Part shown: one piece after another, positions 55,611-63,442 of the stretch | Layout of the letters: each line of letters starts with the position of its first letter | How positions within the stretch are numbered: position 1 is the stretch's first letter | Source: Pandoraea sp. ASV26 | GTDB lineage: Bacteria > Pseudomonadota > Gammaproteobacteria > Burkholderiales > Burkholderiaceae | Length of the DNA: 64,000 nt | Direction of reading: 5' to 3' | Assembly: GCF_016428915.1 (NCBI RefSeq) | Contig: NZ_JAELTP010000007.1 | Coordinates: forward strand, 30,637 to 94,636 | Notes under the pieces: generated by a model | Told to the model about the DNA's origin: nothing | Databases searched by the model: none | The model's input: the letters and a program-made list of their open reading frames with translations, nothing else | Position numbers and translations under genes: made by a program

Positions 55611-56330
55611 ATGAGAAAACTGTTGCTTATCCTGGCGCTTTTGAGTGGTTTCACGGCGCCGGCTTTCGCTGAAGAGGGTGTGACGCTCGACACGGCGCCT
55701 AACCGGATCGACGATCTGGCTTCGCTACAGCGCGGGGCGAAGCTGTTCGTGAACTACTGTCTGAACTGCCATTCGGCGGCGTCGATGCGGTATTCGCGCC
55801 TGACGGATCTGGGATTGTCGGAAGCGGAGATCAAGAACAACCTGCTTTTCACGACGGACAAGATTGGCGAGACGATGACTGTGGCGATGCGCACGGCGGA
55901 TGCCAAGGATTGGTTTGGTGCGGCGCCGCCGGATTTGTCGGTGGAGGCGCGGGCGCGGGGTACGGACTGGCTGTACACCTACTTGCGTACGTTCTATCGG
56001 GACGATAGCCGGCCGACGGGTTGGAACAATCTGGCGTTCCCGAATGTGGGCATGCCGAACCCGCTGTGGCAGTTGCAGGGGCAGCGTGAATTGAAGCATG
56101 TGGAGGGCGCGGAGCATGGTCCGGCGCAGTACGTGCAGATCACTCAGGGGACGATGAAACCGGTGGAATTCGATTCTGCCGTGGCTGATCTGGTATCTTA
56201 TCTGGATTGGATGTCAGAACCGGCGCAACGCACGCGCCGGCAGTTGGGTGTCTGGGTTTTGTTGTTCTTGGGACTCTTTACGGTACTTGCCTGGCGCCTG
56301 AATGCGGCCTATTGGAAGGACGTGAAGTAA
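55611..56330 (+). CDS. petC: Cytochrome c1
   Basis: 239 aa with a signal peptide (RKLLLILALLSGFTAPAFAEE), haem c motif CLNCHSA, the sixth-ligand Met region near MKPVEFDSAV, and a C-terminal membrane anchor (LGVWVLLFLGLFTVLAWRLN). Completes petABC and is followed by a terminator. Confidence 0.97.
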   Translation: MRKLLLILALLSGFTAPAFAEEGVTLDTAPNRIDDLASLQRGAKLFVNYCLNCHSAASMRYSRLTDLGLSEAEIKNNLLFTTDKIGETMTVAMRTADAKDWFGAAPPDLSVEARARGTDWLYTYLRTFYRDDSRPTGWNNLAFPNVGMPNPLWQLQGQRELKHVEGAEHGPAQYVQITQGTMKPVEFDSAVADLVSYLDWMSEPAQRTRRQLGVWVLLFLGLFTVLAWRLNAAYWKDVK

Positions 56331-56345
56331 AATAACGTCTGTACG

Positions 56346-56399
56346 ACGGGGCCAGGGTTTGGGAAGCGTCGGTTTCCCGCCCCGGCCCCGTTGGTTTTT
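56346..56399 (+). terminator. Terminator of petABC
   Basis: Outer stem ACGGGGCC / GGCCCCGT (56346-56353 with 56384-56391) around an inner imperfect hairpin, followed by TTTTT. Confidence 0.8.
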
Positions 56400-56413
56400 A
56401 AGGAAGACGCGCT

Positions 56414-57025
56414 ATGATGGTTTTGTACTCGGGCACTACGTGCCCCTTCTCCCAGCGTTGCCGGCTGGTTCTGTTCGAAAAAGGCATGGATTTTGAAATC
56501 CGTGACGTCGACCTGTTCAACAAGCCGGAAGACATTGCGGTGATGAACCCGTACGGTCAGGTGCCGATTCTTGTCGAGCGTGACCTGATTCTGTACGAAT
56601 CGAACATCATCAATGAGTACATTGACGAGCGATTCCCGCATCCGCAGTTGATGCCGGCCGATCCGGTGCAGCGTGCGCGTGCGCGCCTGTTCCTGTTCAA
56701 TTTCGAGAAGGAGCTGTTTGTGCATGTCAGCTCGCTTGAGAACGAGAAGGGCAAGGCGGCTGAGAAGACGCACGAGAAGGCGCGTGCAGCGATCCGCGAT
56801 CGTCTGACGCAGCTTGCGCCGATTTTCGTGAAGAACAAGTACATGCTGGGCGAAGAGTTCTCGATGCTCGACGTGGCGATTGCGCCGCTGCTGTGGCGTC
56901 TGGATCACTATGGCATTGAGTTGTCGAAGAATGCTGCGCCGTTGATGAAGTATGCCGAGCGGATTTTCAGCCGTCCGGCGTACATTGAAGCGCTGACGCC
57001 GTCCGAGAAGGTCATGCGTCGCTAA
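56414..57025 (+). CDS. sspA: Stringent starvation protein A
   Basis: 203-aa GST-fold protein that associates with RNA polymerase in stationary phase. MVLYSGTTCPFSQRCRLVLFEKGMDFE at the N-terminus and NPYGQVPILVERDLILYESNII (GST N-domain) are the SspA pattern; the active-site Cys of glutaredoxin-like GSTs is not expected to matter. Two adjacent ATG codons; start ATG 56414 with AGGAAGA upstream. Downstream of petABC as in most beta/gammaproteobacteria. Confidence 0.95.
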   Translation: MMVLYSGTTCPFSQRCRLVLFEKGMDFEIRDVDLFNKPEDIAVMNPYGQVPILVERDLILYESNIINEYIDERFPHPQLMPADPVQRARARLFLFNFEKELFVHVSSLENEKGKAAEKTHEKARAAIRDRLTQLAPIFVKNKYMLGEEFSMLDVAIAPLLWRLDHYGIELSKNAAPLMKYAERIFSRPAYIEALTPSEKVMRR

Positions 57026-57101
57026 TGCGTTGATTTGCCCGCTGGCGAAGCTGGCTTGCCGAGTGTGGTGAGCGGGTTTCGCGGCGGGATGAGTTGGTCA
57101 T

Positions 57102-57560
57102 ATGCCTGAAACGTCTACCAAGCCTTATCTTCTGCGCGCGCTGTACGAGTGGTGTACCGATAACGGATATACCCCGTATCTGGCCGTGCATGTCGATGCC
57201 AAGACGCGAGTTCCGCGAGAGTTTGTGAAAGATGGCGAGATCGTGCTGAACATCAGCTTCGACGCCACGAGCGGATTGCAGATGGGTAACGACTGGATTG
57301 AATTCAGCGCTCGCTTCGGCGGCATCTCACAGAAGGTAGAAGTGCAGGTGCCGAACGTGCTGGCGATTTATGCTCGCGAGAATGGTCAGGGGATGGCGTT
57401 CCCGGTCGACAAGCAGGCGTCTGCGGAAGAGGGGACGGAGCTGGAAGCCGTGCCGTCGGTGCAGTCGCCGGGCGACGACGATCCGGAACCGCCGCGACCG
57501 GGCGGTAGTGCTCCGGCGGGGGGGAATGCCGGACGTGCTCACTTGAAGGTGGTGAAGTAA
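57102..57560 (+). CDS. sspB: ClpXP protease specificity-enhancing factor SspB
   Basis: 152 aa. Tethers ssrA-tagged proteins to ClpXP. KPYLLRALYEWCTDNGYTPYL at the start, WIEFSARFGGISQKVEVQVPN for ssrA-tag binding, and a C-terminal flexible tail ending RAHLKVVK, the ClpX-binding end. Confidence 0.96.
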   Translation: MPETSTKPYLLRALYEWCTDNGYTPYLAVHVDAKTRVPREFVKDGEIVLNISFDATSGLQMGNDWIEFSARFGGISQKVEVQVPNVLAIYARENGQGMAFPVDKQASAEEGTELEAVPSVQSPGDDDPEPPRPGGSAPAGGNAGRAHLKVVK

Positions 57561-57667
57561 TTCGCGATAGCGGGGGAGCGGGGCGGCGCCTTTGAGCATC
57601 GCCCTGATTGCCCGCATCGACGGACGAATTTTTACCACCAGGTAGCCGCAGTGACCGATGAATCGGT

Positions 57668-57673
57668 TACAAT
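57668..57673 (+). promoter_or_regulatory. -10 element of the tRNA-Thr gene
   Basis: TACAAT ending 10 bp before the mature tRNA. The -35 is weak. Confidence 0.4.
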
Positions 57674-57683
57674 ACGCGACTTC

Positions 57684-57759
<76 letters not shown>

Positions 57760-57768
57760 AATAAAACA

Positions 57769-57799
57769 ACGGGTTACGTGATTTTCACGTAGCCCGTTT
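57769..57799 (+). terminator. Terminator after tRNA-Thr
   Basis: Stem ACGGGTTACGTGA / TCACGTAGCCCGT (one mismatch), T-rich tail. A similar hairpin follows the right-hand repeat at 59970. Confidence 0.85.
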
Positions 57800-57856
57800 G
57801 TCTTTGTGGTTGGTCAAAGGGACGTTTTCGGTACAGTGCGCTATCGAGAACGGTAC

Positions 57857-57950
57857 ATGGCAACCATCGTCAAGACCCCTCAGGTACCTGGAAGCCCGTA
57901 ATCAGAAAGATCGGACGCCAACAACGGATCGAAGGCCATCGCTCGTCTCT
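57857..57950 (+). pseudogene. 5' fragment of a tyrosine-type site-specific integrase
   Basis: From ATG 57857 the frame reads MATIVKTP, then a one-base loss at about 57878-57880 and, in the next frame, SGTWKPVIRKIGR, then PTT in the third frame. Together this matches the N-terminal arm-binding region of Burkholderiales phage-type integrases (MATI.KTP.GTWKA.IRK.G.PTT). The rest of the gene is absent. It sits about 100 bp inside the tRNA end, the normal place and orientation for an island integrase. Confidence 0.65.
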
Positions 57951-58657
57951 TGCCGGATGACGCATTGCGCCGTTCGCATGTCGTAAGCACGCGCCTGGGC
58001 GTCGGGTGACGTCGCGGATGGTGAGCTCTTTTTACTGGACATAAAGACTCCGCCTGTATGAAGTTGCGGTGACGAGACAAAAGTGTCTCCAAAGCATCTT
58101 GGTAACACATGTGTCCCACTTATATGGGAAGCCTCCGAATATGAATTCAGTTGGATAGCGATGGCGAGAGGAACGTCGACGCCTTTGCCTGGAACAGGAT
58201 CAATTAGCGTGTCTCGCAGGCGTAACGCGAAGGGCTCAAACGAGGTACGAAACAGACGCAAACAGTGCGAGTTCGACGTACTTTTCGGCGGTAGCCGAAG
58301 CCGGCATTGACGTTCTGTAAGTGTTGACAGGCAAACACGCTGGCCCGGTGCAATCGACGCTGCCTAATGAAGAGCTTGCCCTGTTAGACAACTACAGGCA
58401 TAGCGCTCGCGAAGATCAAGCCGCACTTCGGAGGACGGGACTTGCTTTCTCGAAACCATCCTCAAGCGGGCAGCGAAATGGAACAACCGGTGGAGATTAG
58501 GCGTACCGCCGAAATTATTCCCTTCAAGAAAAGGGCATAGTAGGTCGGTTGCCCACCAACAGCGATCAAACGCGCAAAGATTCAGCGACGGTGTCTCGTT
58601 GTTAGCCAGTTTTACAAAAGTGCCCCCCACTTTACTTTTCATGATGGAGACATTCAT
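57951..58657. other. Degenerate interior of the island
   Basis: About 700 bp between the integrase fragment and the DUF2726 gene. Apart from the possible regulator fragment at 58321, short frames on both strands are interrupted and carry no recognised motif. Confidence 0.6.
58321..58500 (+). pseudogene. Possible C-terminal fragment of an XRE-type regulator
   Basis: A 59-codon frame from GTG 58321 to TAG 58498-58500 containing LPNEELALLDNYRHSARED and QAALRRTGLAFSK. This resembles the C-terminal ALLDNYR...ALR... region of phage/island helix-turn-helix regulators. No DNA-binding half is seen upstream. Identification is from memory of the motif and could be coincidence. Confidence 0.3.
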
Positions 58658-59170
58658 ATGGTCTGGGGGGCGCTCGCTCTATTTCTTCTAGTCATCGTTG
58701 CCGCGACACTGTCGAGAATCGCTGGAAGCAAAGCTCGTGGCACAGGTAATGCAATTGATGCATCGGCGTACTACGCAGTAAAACCGCTAACTAGTGCCGA
58801 ACAAGCATTCTTTCGGCTCCTTGAAAACAGCTTGCCTGGCTACGTGATCTTGGCTCAGGTGGACGTCAAGCGGATCGTGAGAACAAAGCGAAGCAAGAGC
58901 CACCAGCATTTCAATCGAGTGGCACAGCTTTCACTGGACTACGTGATATGCCGCCGTGATTTTTCAGTTGTCGCGGCGGTCGAATTGGACGATCCATCAC
59001 ATGACCGACAACGACAGAAAACGCGCGACGAGAAGAAGGACGCCGTGATGAAGGCCATCAACGTGCGTCTCGTGCGATTCGACGTCAGACGCTATCCGTC
59101 TGAAATGGACGTCCGGAAGCAATTGCTTGGCGAAAAGGACTACGCAGAAAGCCAGTCGGTGGCCGCGTAG
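58658..59170 (+). CDS. DUF2726-domain protein, membrane-anchored, nuclease-like
   Basis: 170 aa. N-terminal hydrophobic helix (residues 2-19), then a DUF2726 domain from about residue 45: PLTSAEQAFFRLLENSLPG, LDYVICRRDFSVVAAVELDD with candidate D and E-x-D residues, and the basic RQKTRDEKKDAVMKAINV. The domain is related to PD-(D/E)XK restriction-type nucleases; activity is not established. It is often found in phages and islands, fitting its location. Probably the only intact cargo gene with a recognisable domain. Confidence 0.75.
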   Translation: MVWGALALFLLVIVAATLSRIAGSKARGTGNAIDASAYYAVKPLTSAEQAFFRLLENSLPGYVILAQVDVKRIVRTKRSKSHQHFNRVAQLSLDYVICRRDFSVVAAVELDDPSHDRQRQKTRDEKKDAVMKAINVRLVRFDVRRYPSEMDVRKQLLGEKDYAESQSVAA

Positions 59171-59304
59171 TGAAAGGCGAGGGTGGATACGGAATTAGCT
59201 AACGCCGAGCTTGGTCTCTTTTTCTCTTATCACTCATACCCGTTATTCATCGGCCAATGTCCCATTGGAACGGCCCATCGCCATTGGATGGGCCGCAACA
59301 AAGG

Positions 59305-59607
59305 CTACCGCACCAACCGCGGTTTCTCGCCCCGCTTCGACGCGTGAATAATGACCCGGGGGCCCATCAACGTGTCGGTTGCGACCATCGCTTCCGCGAA
59401 CGTATCGAAGTAAATCGCGTGCTCAGGGTCGGACACGTGCGCTCGTCTGATCTCTCCCGCTGCCTCGTCCCAAGCGTAACCAAGGTACTTCTTGTACTCG
59501 TGGAACCAGACCACATGCCCTTCACGCGCCAACGACTTGGGGAGGTTGAGTCCGCCGTCACCGTCGCTTCCTCCATGCTTTCCGCCGTTGTCATTTGAAT
59601 CGCTCAT
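59305..59607 (-). CDS. Hypothetical protein in the island
   Basis: 100 aa from ATG 59605-59607, preceded by AAGGAG at good spacing on the minus strand. The first 20 residues are Gly/Asp/Asn-rich and probably disordered; the rest (GHVVWFHEYKKYLGYAWDEAAG, then EHAIYFDTFAEAMVATDTLMGP) looks like a small globular domain. No family recognised. Confidence 0.6.
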   Translation of the reverse strand: MSDSNDNGGKHGGSDGDGGLNLPKSLAREGHVVWFHEYKKYLGYAWDEAAGEIRRAHVSDPEHAIYFDTFAEAMVATDTLMGPRVIIHASKRGEKPRLVR

Positions 59608-59924
59608 CAAAGGCTCCTTAGATGTGGATGGATTTAGCCGCGCTAACGACTGAATCCATCATCGCAGGAGTGCCGAGCCTTGCGTTTCAGTAACTTCCGA
59701 ATATCCCCGCCTATGCGTCGACACTCGAAACGTTTCGACACACTGCAAAAACGTTTGTGACGTATGGTGAGCTATAACGAACAAGGTCCGGCGCGGGTGC
59801 CTCGTTCTGCAAACGATTCTTGGCGAACCCGCGGGCTTGGTTTCTGAGGAGTCAGCGTCCGGACGGTTGTAGATTGGATTCTCATGCATCACTATCACTT
59901 ACTGAGAATTTTCCATGACTTTGC

Positions 59925-59953
59925 AATCATCAGGTGGCGGGTTCGAGTCCTGC
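59925..59953 (+). repeat. attR-like direct repeat (tRNA-Thr 3' fragment)
   Basis: Identical to 57720-57748. It is followed by GGCCCACCA instead of the matching acceptor arm, and the preceding bases do not fold into a tRNA 5' half, so it is a fragment, not a gene. Confidence 0.85.
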
Positions 59954-59969
59954 GGCCCACCACAAACAG

Positions 59970-60003
59970 CAAGGGGTTACGTGGTTTCCACGTAACCCCT
60001 TTG
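59970..60003 (+). terminator. Terminator hairpin after the right repeat
   Basis: Perfect stem AAAGGGGTTACGTGG / CCACGTAACCCCTTT around a short loop; related to the hairpin at 57769. Probably the original tRNA-Thr terminator displaced by the insertion. Confidence 0.85.
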
Positions 60004-60196
60004 CGTTTCCAATTCTGCTTTGCAGGGCGGACCGATCAATTCGTGCACTGACCACAAGGTGGCACATCGCCTCGCTTAGCTGTTCTTGCGCGAGCACCTG
60101 CCGTGCCACGGCACTTGAACACGCCGCAGCATTGAATCACAACATCCAGCAGGGCTCGCACGCTGTGCAACTTTTGCGTGCCGATAATGCTAAGCG

Positions 60197-61270
60197 TCAG
60201 AACGACGTACGCAGGCCGGCAGTGAAGGCCACCGGGTCGAAGCCCGGCGTGACCGTTCCGTAGGCCGAGTTCAACAGGCCAAAGCCTTGCGTCGACTTGC
60301 CATTGTTCTGGATGTACGAGCCATATGCATACAGTTGGGTGCGCTTGGACAGGTAGTACACATAACCCAGGCTGTACGCCATGGCGCGCGCACCGTTGCC
60401 TTCGATCCGACGCGCAACGCCGATGTTCACGTCGCTGTAGGTCAGAGGAATGCGCGCGTTGACCATCTCTGCCGAGGCGAACCAGTTCGTGGTCGGATCG
60501 GTACGCTTGGAGTACAGGTAGTTGCCACCGAGCACGACCGGACCAAAGTCGTAGGACGCCGACAGAATTTGCGTGAGTTGCGAGTACGGCGTCGTCGTCA
60601 CCAGATCGCCATAGTACTGGTAACGGTTGAAGCCATAACCGACCCACAGCTTGTCATATCGGTACTGGGTGTTGAAGCCCATGTTACGGCCGTCGGCCGT
60701 CTGGCCCGTGACGTTCTGGCTGCCGAACGAATAGCCGAGCTCGGCGGTCAGGCCGCGATAGTCGGGCGTGCGGTAGCGAATGGAGTTCTTGTAGAAGCCA
60801 CCCGTGCCCGACGTGCCCAGTGTGGCCGAGTGCTCGAGGCTCATGATCGCGGCCGGGTTGGCCAGGCCGTATGTCGCGACGTCAGAGCCCAGGAACGCCC
60901 AGTAGATCGGCAGGTAAAGATAGCCGACGTCGACGCTGCCGAACGGCCCGGACAGCCCCACTGCCGCACCGCGATTCCACTCCGTGGCCCCACCGGCTAC
61001 ACCGGTGTAGGTGTTAAAACCCATCTCCAACTGGAAGTTGGCACGGTAGCCGCCGCCCAGATCCTCCGAGCCGCGAAAGCCCCAGCGCGAGGCTTGCAGA
61101 TTGCCGCTCGCCGCACTCGCCGTGGCCCCTATCCCCTTGTCGAACTTCACGTATTGCAGCGCAGCGTCGACGATACCGTAGATCGTCACCGACGATTGCG
61201 CGTGCGCGACACCTGCAACTGCCAACAAGCCAAGGCCAGCCACCCAGCCTTTGATCTGGCGATGCGCCAT
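60197..61270 (-). CDS. Gram-negative porin (Burkholderia type)
   Basis: 357 aa, trimeric 16-strand general porin family. Signal peptide ends ...VAGVAHAQ, mature SSVTIYGIVDAALQYV, then SRWGFRGSEDLGGGYRANFQLE (strand 2-3), the constriction loop region and C-terminal FTAGLRTSF ending in Phe. Two likely operators lie 101-145 bp upstream; the neighbouring sugar operon suggests carbohydrate uptake. Confidence 0.95.
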   Translation of the reverse strand: MAHRQIKGWVAGLGLLAVAGVAHAQSSVTIYGIVDAALQYVKFDKGIGATASAASGNLQASRWGFRGSEDLGGGYRANFQLEMGFNTYTGVAGGATEWNRGAAVGLSGPFGSVDVGYLYLPIYWAFLGSDVATYGLANPAAIMSLEHSATLGTSGTGGFYKNSIRYRTPDYRGLTAELGYSFGSQNVTGQTADGRNMGFNTQYRYDKLWVGYGFNRYQYYGDLVTTTPYSQLTQILSASYDFGPVVLGGNYLYSKRTDPTTNWFASAEMVNARIPLTYSDVNIGVARRIEGNGARAMAYSLGYVYYLSKRTQLYAYGSYIQNNGKSTQGFGLLNSAYGTVTPGFDPVAFTAGLRTSF

Positions 61271-61370
61271 GCGAGTCTCCTGATATTGTTATTTGCGTTA
61301 CGTTGTGTTGGCGGGCTCGTTTATGCAACGCCCGCTCGCGCTTTTGACGGTCAAATTTCGACCGTTCGGA

Positions 61371-61415
61371 TGATACCGCTAACATTTTTGGATAAAGATA
61401 CTGTTAGCGCTATCA
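61371..61415 (-). promoter_or_regulatory. Pair of LacI-type operator palindromes upstream of the porin
   Basis: TGATACCGCTAACA (61371-61384) and TGTTAGCGCTATCA (61402-61415). The second, read on the other strand, is TGATAGCGCTAACA, identical to the first at 13 of 14 bases. Each is itself nearly palindromic around a central CG, typical of LacI/GalR-family sites. Start-to-start spacing is 31 bp, about three helical turns. Confidence 0.65.
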
Positions 61416-61445
61416 GCTTCGGCTGTATCTTAGAGGGAATGACCG

Positions 61446-61480
61446 GCAGATGGCAGCGGGGAAAACCCGCTGCCATCTGC
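61446..61480 (-). terminator. Very stable hairpin, probable end of the sugar operon
   Basis: Perfect 15-bp inverted repeat GCAGATGGCAGCGGG / CCCGCTGCCATCTGC with a 5-nt loop, 183 bp beyond the SDR stop on the minus strand. No T run follows, so intrinsic termination is uncertain. Confidence 0.5.
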
Positions 61481-61662
61481 AAACTGACGCTGGAAAAATT
61501 GGACCTCCGCTCAACCCTTCGGGGACAGTTCACTGACAATGCTTTTCTTCAACGCTTAGCGGAGATTGTTACGTCAGGTTGCGGGAGGCGCGCGGCGTCA
61601 ATGCGCTGCCCAGCGGCAGGTGCGCATCATCCCCCAGGTTCGCTCACGCGTGGCGAGAACGC

Positions 61663-62442
61663 TCAGCCGACCACCGACACCTGGGCGAGACCAGCGTCGA
61701 CGATCATGCTCTGGCCCGTGACTGCGGCCGATTGCGCCGAGGCGAGGAAAAGTGCCATGTCGGCGATGTGCTTCGGCTCGACGGAGAACTTCAGGCATTG
61801 CAGATCGATGAATTGGCGATCGGCCGATGCGTCGCGCCACAGCGCTGCCTGACGATCGGTGACGACGGCGCCCGGCAGCAGCGCGTTGACGCGAATGTTG
61901 TCACCGCCAAGCTCGCGGGCGAGCGTGCGCGAGATGCCGCTGATGGCGGCCTTCGACGCGGTGTAGCCGACCAGATTCGGACGGCCGCGCAGCCACGAGA
62001 TCGAGCCGAGGTTGATGATCGAGCCGCCACCTGCGGCCGCCATGCCCGGTGCTACGCGCTGGATGGCAAAGACATGATGCGACAGGTTCACCGACAGGCA
62101 TTCGCTCCAGCGCTCTGGCGTGAGCTCGGCAAGCGTGTGGCGATCGTCGCGGCCCGCGTTGTTCACTAGCACGGTGATCGGGCCGAGTGCGGCAGCGGCG
62201 GCGTCGAGTACGCGACGCAGCGCCTCGATGTCGCGCACGTCGCACGTGGCGAACCAAGGGCGCACGGCCGCGTCGTATTGCTCGCACAATGCCGCGCCAG
62301 CGGCGGCGTCGATGTCGCAGAACGCAACGCGGGCGCCCTGCCCAACGAAGGCGTCGACGAGCGACGCGCCGATGCCCGAGGCCCCCCCCGAGATGAAGAC
62401 GACCCGGTTGACGAGACTGGGATAGCTTGCTGCCTGTGTCAT
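61663..62442 (-). CDS. SDR-family sugar dehydrogenase
   Basis: 259 aa from ATG 62440-62442. Complete SDR machinery: GGASGIGASLVDAF, NNAGRD, Ser in NLGSISWL and Tyr/Lys in YTASKAAISG. The DGG-like C-terminal end is IVDAGLAQ. Last gene of a minus-strand operon with an aldose epimerase and a sugar permease, so the substrate is probably an aldose (fucose, arabinose, xylose or galactose class). The exact sugar cannot be fixed here. Confidence 0.88.
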   Translation of the reverse strand: MTQAASYPSLVNRVVFISGGASGIGASLVDAFVGQGARVAFCDIDAAAGAALCEQYDAAVRPWFATCDVRDIEALRRVLDAAAAALGPITVLVNNAGRDDRHTLAELTPERWSECLSVNLSHHVFAIQRVAPGMAAAGGGSIINLGSISWLRGRPNLVGYTASKAAISGISRTLARELGGDNIRVNALLPGAVVTDRQAALWRDASADRQFIDLQCLKFSVEPKHIADMALFLASAQSAAVTGQSMIVDAGLAQVSVVG

Positions 62443-62456
62443 GGTGATTCCTGACG

Positions 62457-63440
62457 TTAATGCGGAAGTGACGTGAGGGCGCTGCCCCCGGTAAAACCGT
62501 TTTGCGACGTGCGCGCCGACAGCGCGATCGTCATGCGTGCGTGGCACGTCTGACCCGGCGCGAGTGTCTGCATATCGACCGTGGCGAATTCGCCGCCGGG
62601 CAGCCCGTTGAGCGCCCCATTGGTGTGCGAGACCGGCTCGAACGCGAAGAAGTTCTGGCCTTGCGGGCGAAAGAGCACCACGGCGGGTGTGCCGTCACCG
62701 CGAATTTCCATCTGATACGCAGCCTCTTCGACAAGCGCCACGCCGTGCCAACCCGTGAAGCAGTTGTCGACAACGACATCCTGCAACGCTCGGCCACGGC
62801 TGAAATCAAGTGTCTCGGGCACCGGCACTACGGCTGTCGGCATCTTGTCCGCGCCGTTGGTGAGCATGCCCGTCCAGCACACCGTCAGACGTGTCGCGTC
62901 GGTGAGCGGAAAGAACGGATGCCAACCCAGACCCGCCGGCATATCCCGCGTATCGCGATTGGTGAGCGCCAGCGAGAATTCGAGCGTGTCGCCGTCGATC
63001 GAGATACGTTGCGTGACATCGCAGGCGAACGGCCAGTCGGCGTCGCCCGCGTGCGAAAGTTGCATCGTCACCGTGTTCGCCGTGCGTTCGCTCACCTGCC
63101 ACGCCCGTTGCCAGGCGAATCCGTGCAGCGCATGCGGCTCCCCCGCGAAGTTCGGGCGCAGCGTGAAACGCTCGCCCTGCCACGTGAACACGCCCTCACG
63201 CACCCGGTTCGAATACGGCACCAGCGCATAGCTCGCCGTGCGGCGCACGTTCGGCACACCCGCTTGCATGCCCGGCGCGGGCGTGTCGCCCAGCGCTTCG
63301 CCGCGCCGGTCTCGCATCACCATGTGATCGTGCCAGCGCGCCGTGAGCACTGTGCCGCCGAGCCCGGGCAACAGTTCCACGTGCCAGTCGCCGGCCGTCA
63401 ATGCCAGGATTTCCAGCTCTGCGTGTTCGTCTTTCGCCAT
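62457..63440 (-). CDS. Aldose 1-epimerase family protein
   Basis: 327 aa galactose-mutarotase fold. VPYSNRVREGVFTWQGERF (substrate Asn/Arg), EPHALHGFAWQRAW with the first catalytic His, GLGWHPFF with the second, and the C-terminal Glu region EPVSHTNGALNGLPGG. Interconverts sugar anomers before the dehydrogenase. ATG 63438-63440 follows the permease stop by 2 bp. Confidence 0.92.
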   Translation of the reverse strand: MAKDEHAELEILALTAGDWHVELLPGLGGTVLTARWHDHMVMRDRRGEALGDTPAPGMQAGVPNVRRTASYALVPYSNRVREGVFTWQGERFTLRPNFAGEPHALHGFAWQRAWQVSERTANTVTMQLSHAGDADWPFACDVTQRISIDGDTLEFSLALTNRDTRDMPAGLGWHPFFPLTDATRLTVCWTGMLTNGADKMPTAVVPVPETLDFSRGRALQDVVVDNCFTGWHGVALVEEAAYQMEIRGDGTPAVVLFRPQGQNFFAFEPVSHTNGALNGLPGGEFATVDMQTLAPGQTCHARMTIALSARTSQNGFTGGSALTSLPH

Positions 63441-63442
63441 GC

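Larger units (their letters stand above)
59608..60196. other. Right end of the island and flank, no gene
   Basis: 589 bp. Contains the right repeat and the terminator at 59970-60003, then about 190 bp up to the porin stop. No supported ORF. Confidence 0.6.
61271..61662. other. Intergenic region between sugar operon and porin
   Basis: 392 bp. Contains the operator pair (61371-61415) and the hairpin (61446-61480). The porin promoter must lie here; its -35/-10 are not certain. Confidence 0.6.

Noticed and set aside
53537..55693. A 718-codon minus-strand frame across petA-petB
   Set aside because: Shadow of the cytochrome bc1 genes with the same His/Arg/Asp-rich pattern.
57902..58261. Minus-strand frame of 119 codons inside the island
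   Set aside because: No ribosome site and no recognised domain; it overlaps decayed sequence including the integrase relic.
58364..58657. Minus-strand frame of 97 codons inside the island
   Set aside because: No motif and it is antisense to the possible regulator fragment; coding potential not convincing.
59921..59962. A second tRNA gene at the right repeat
   Set aside because: Only the 3' half matches a tRNA; the preceding bases do not form D-arm or acceptor pairing.
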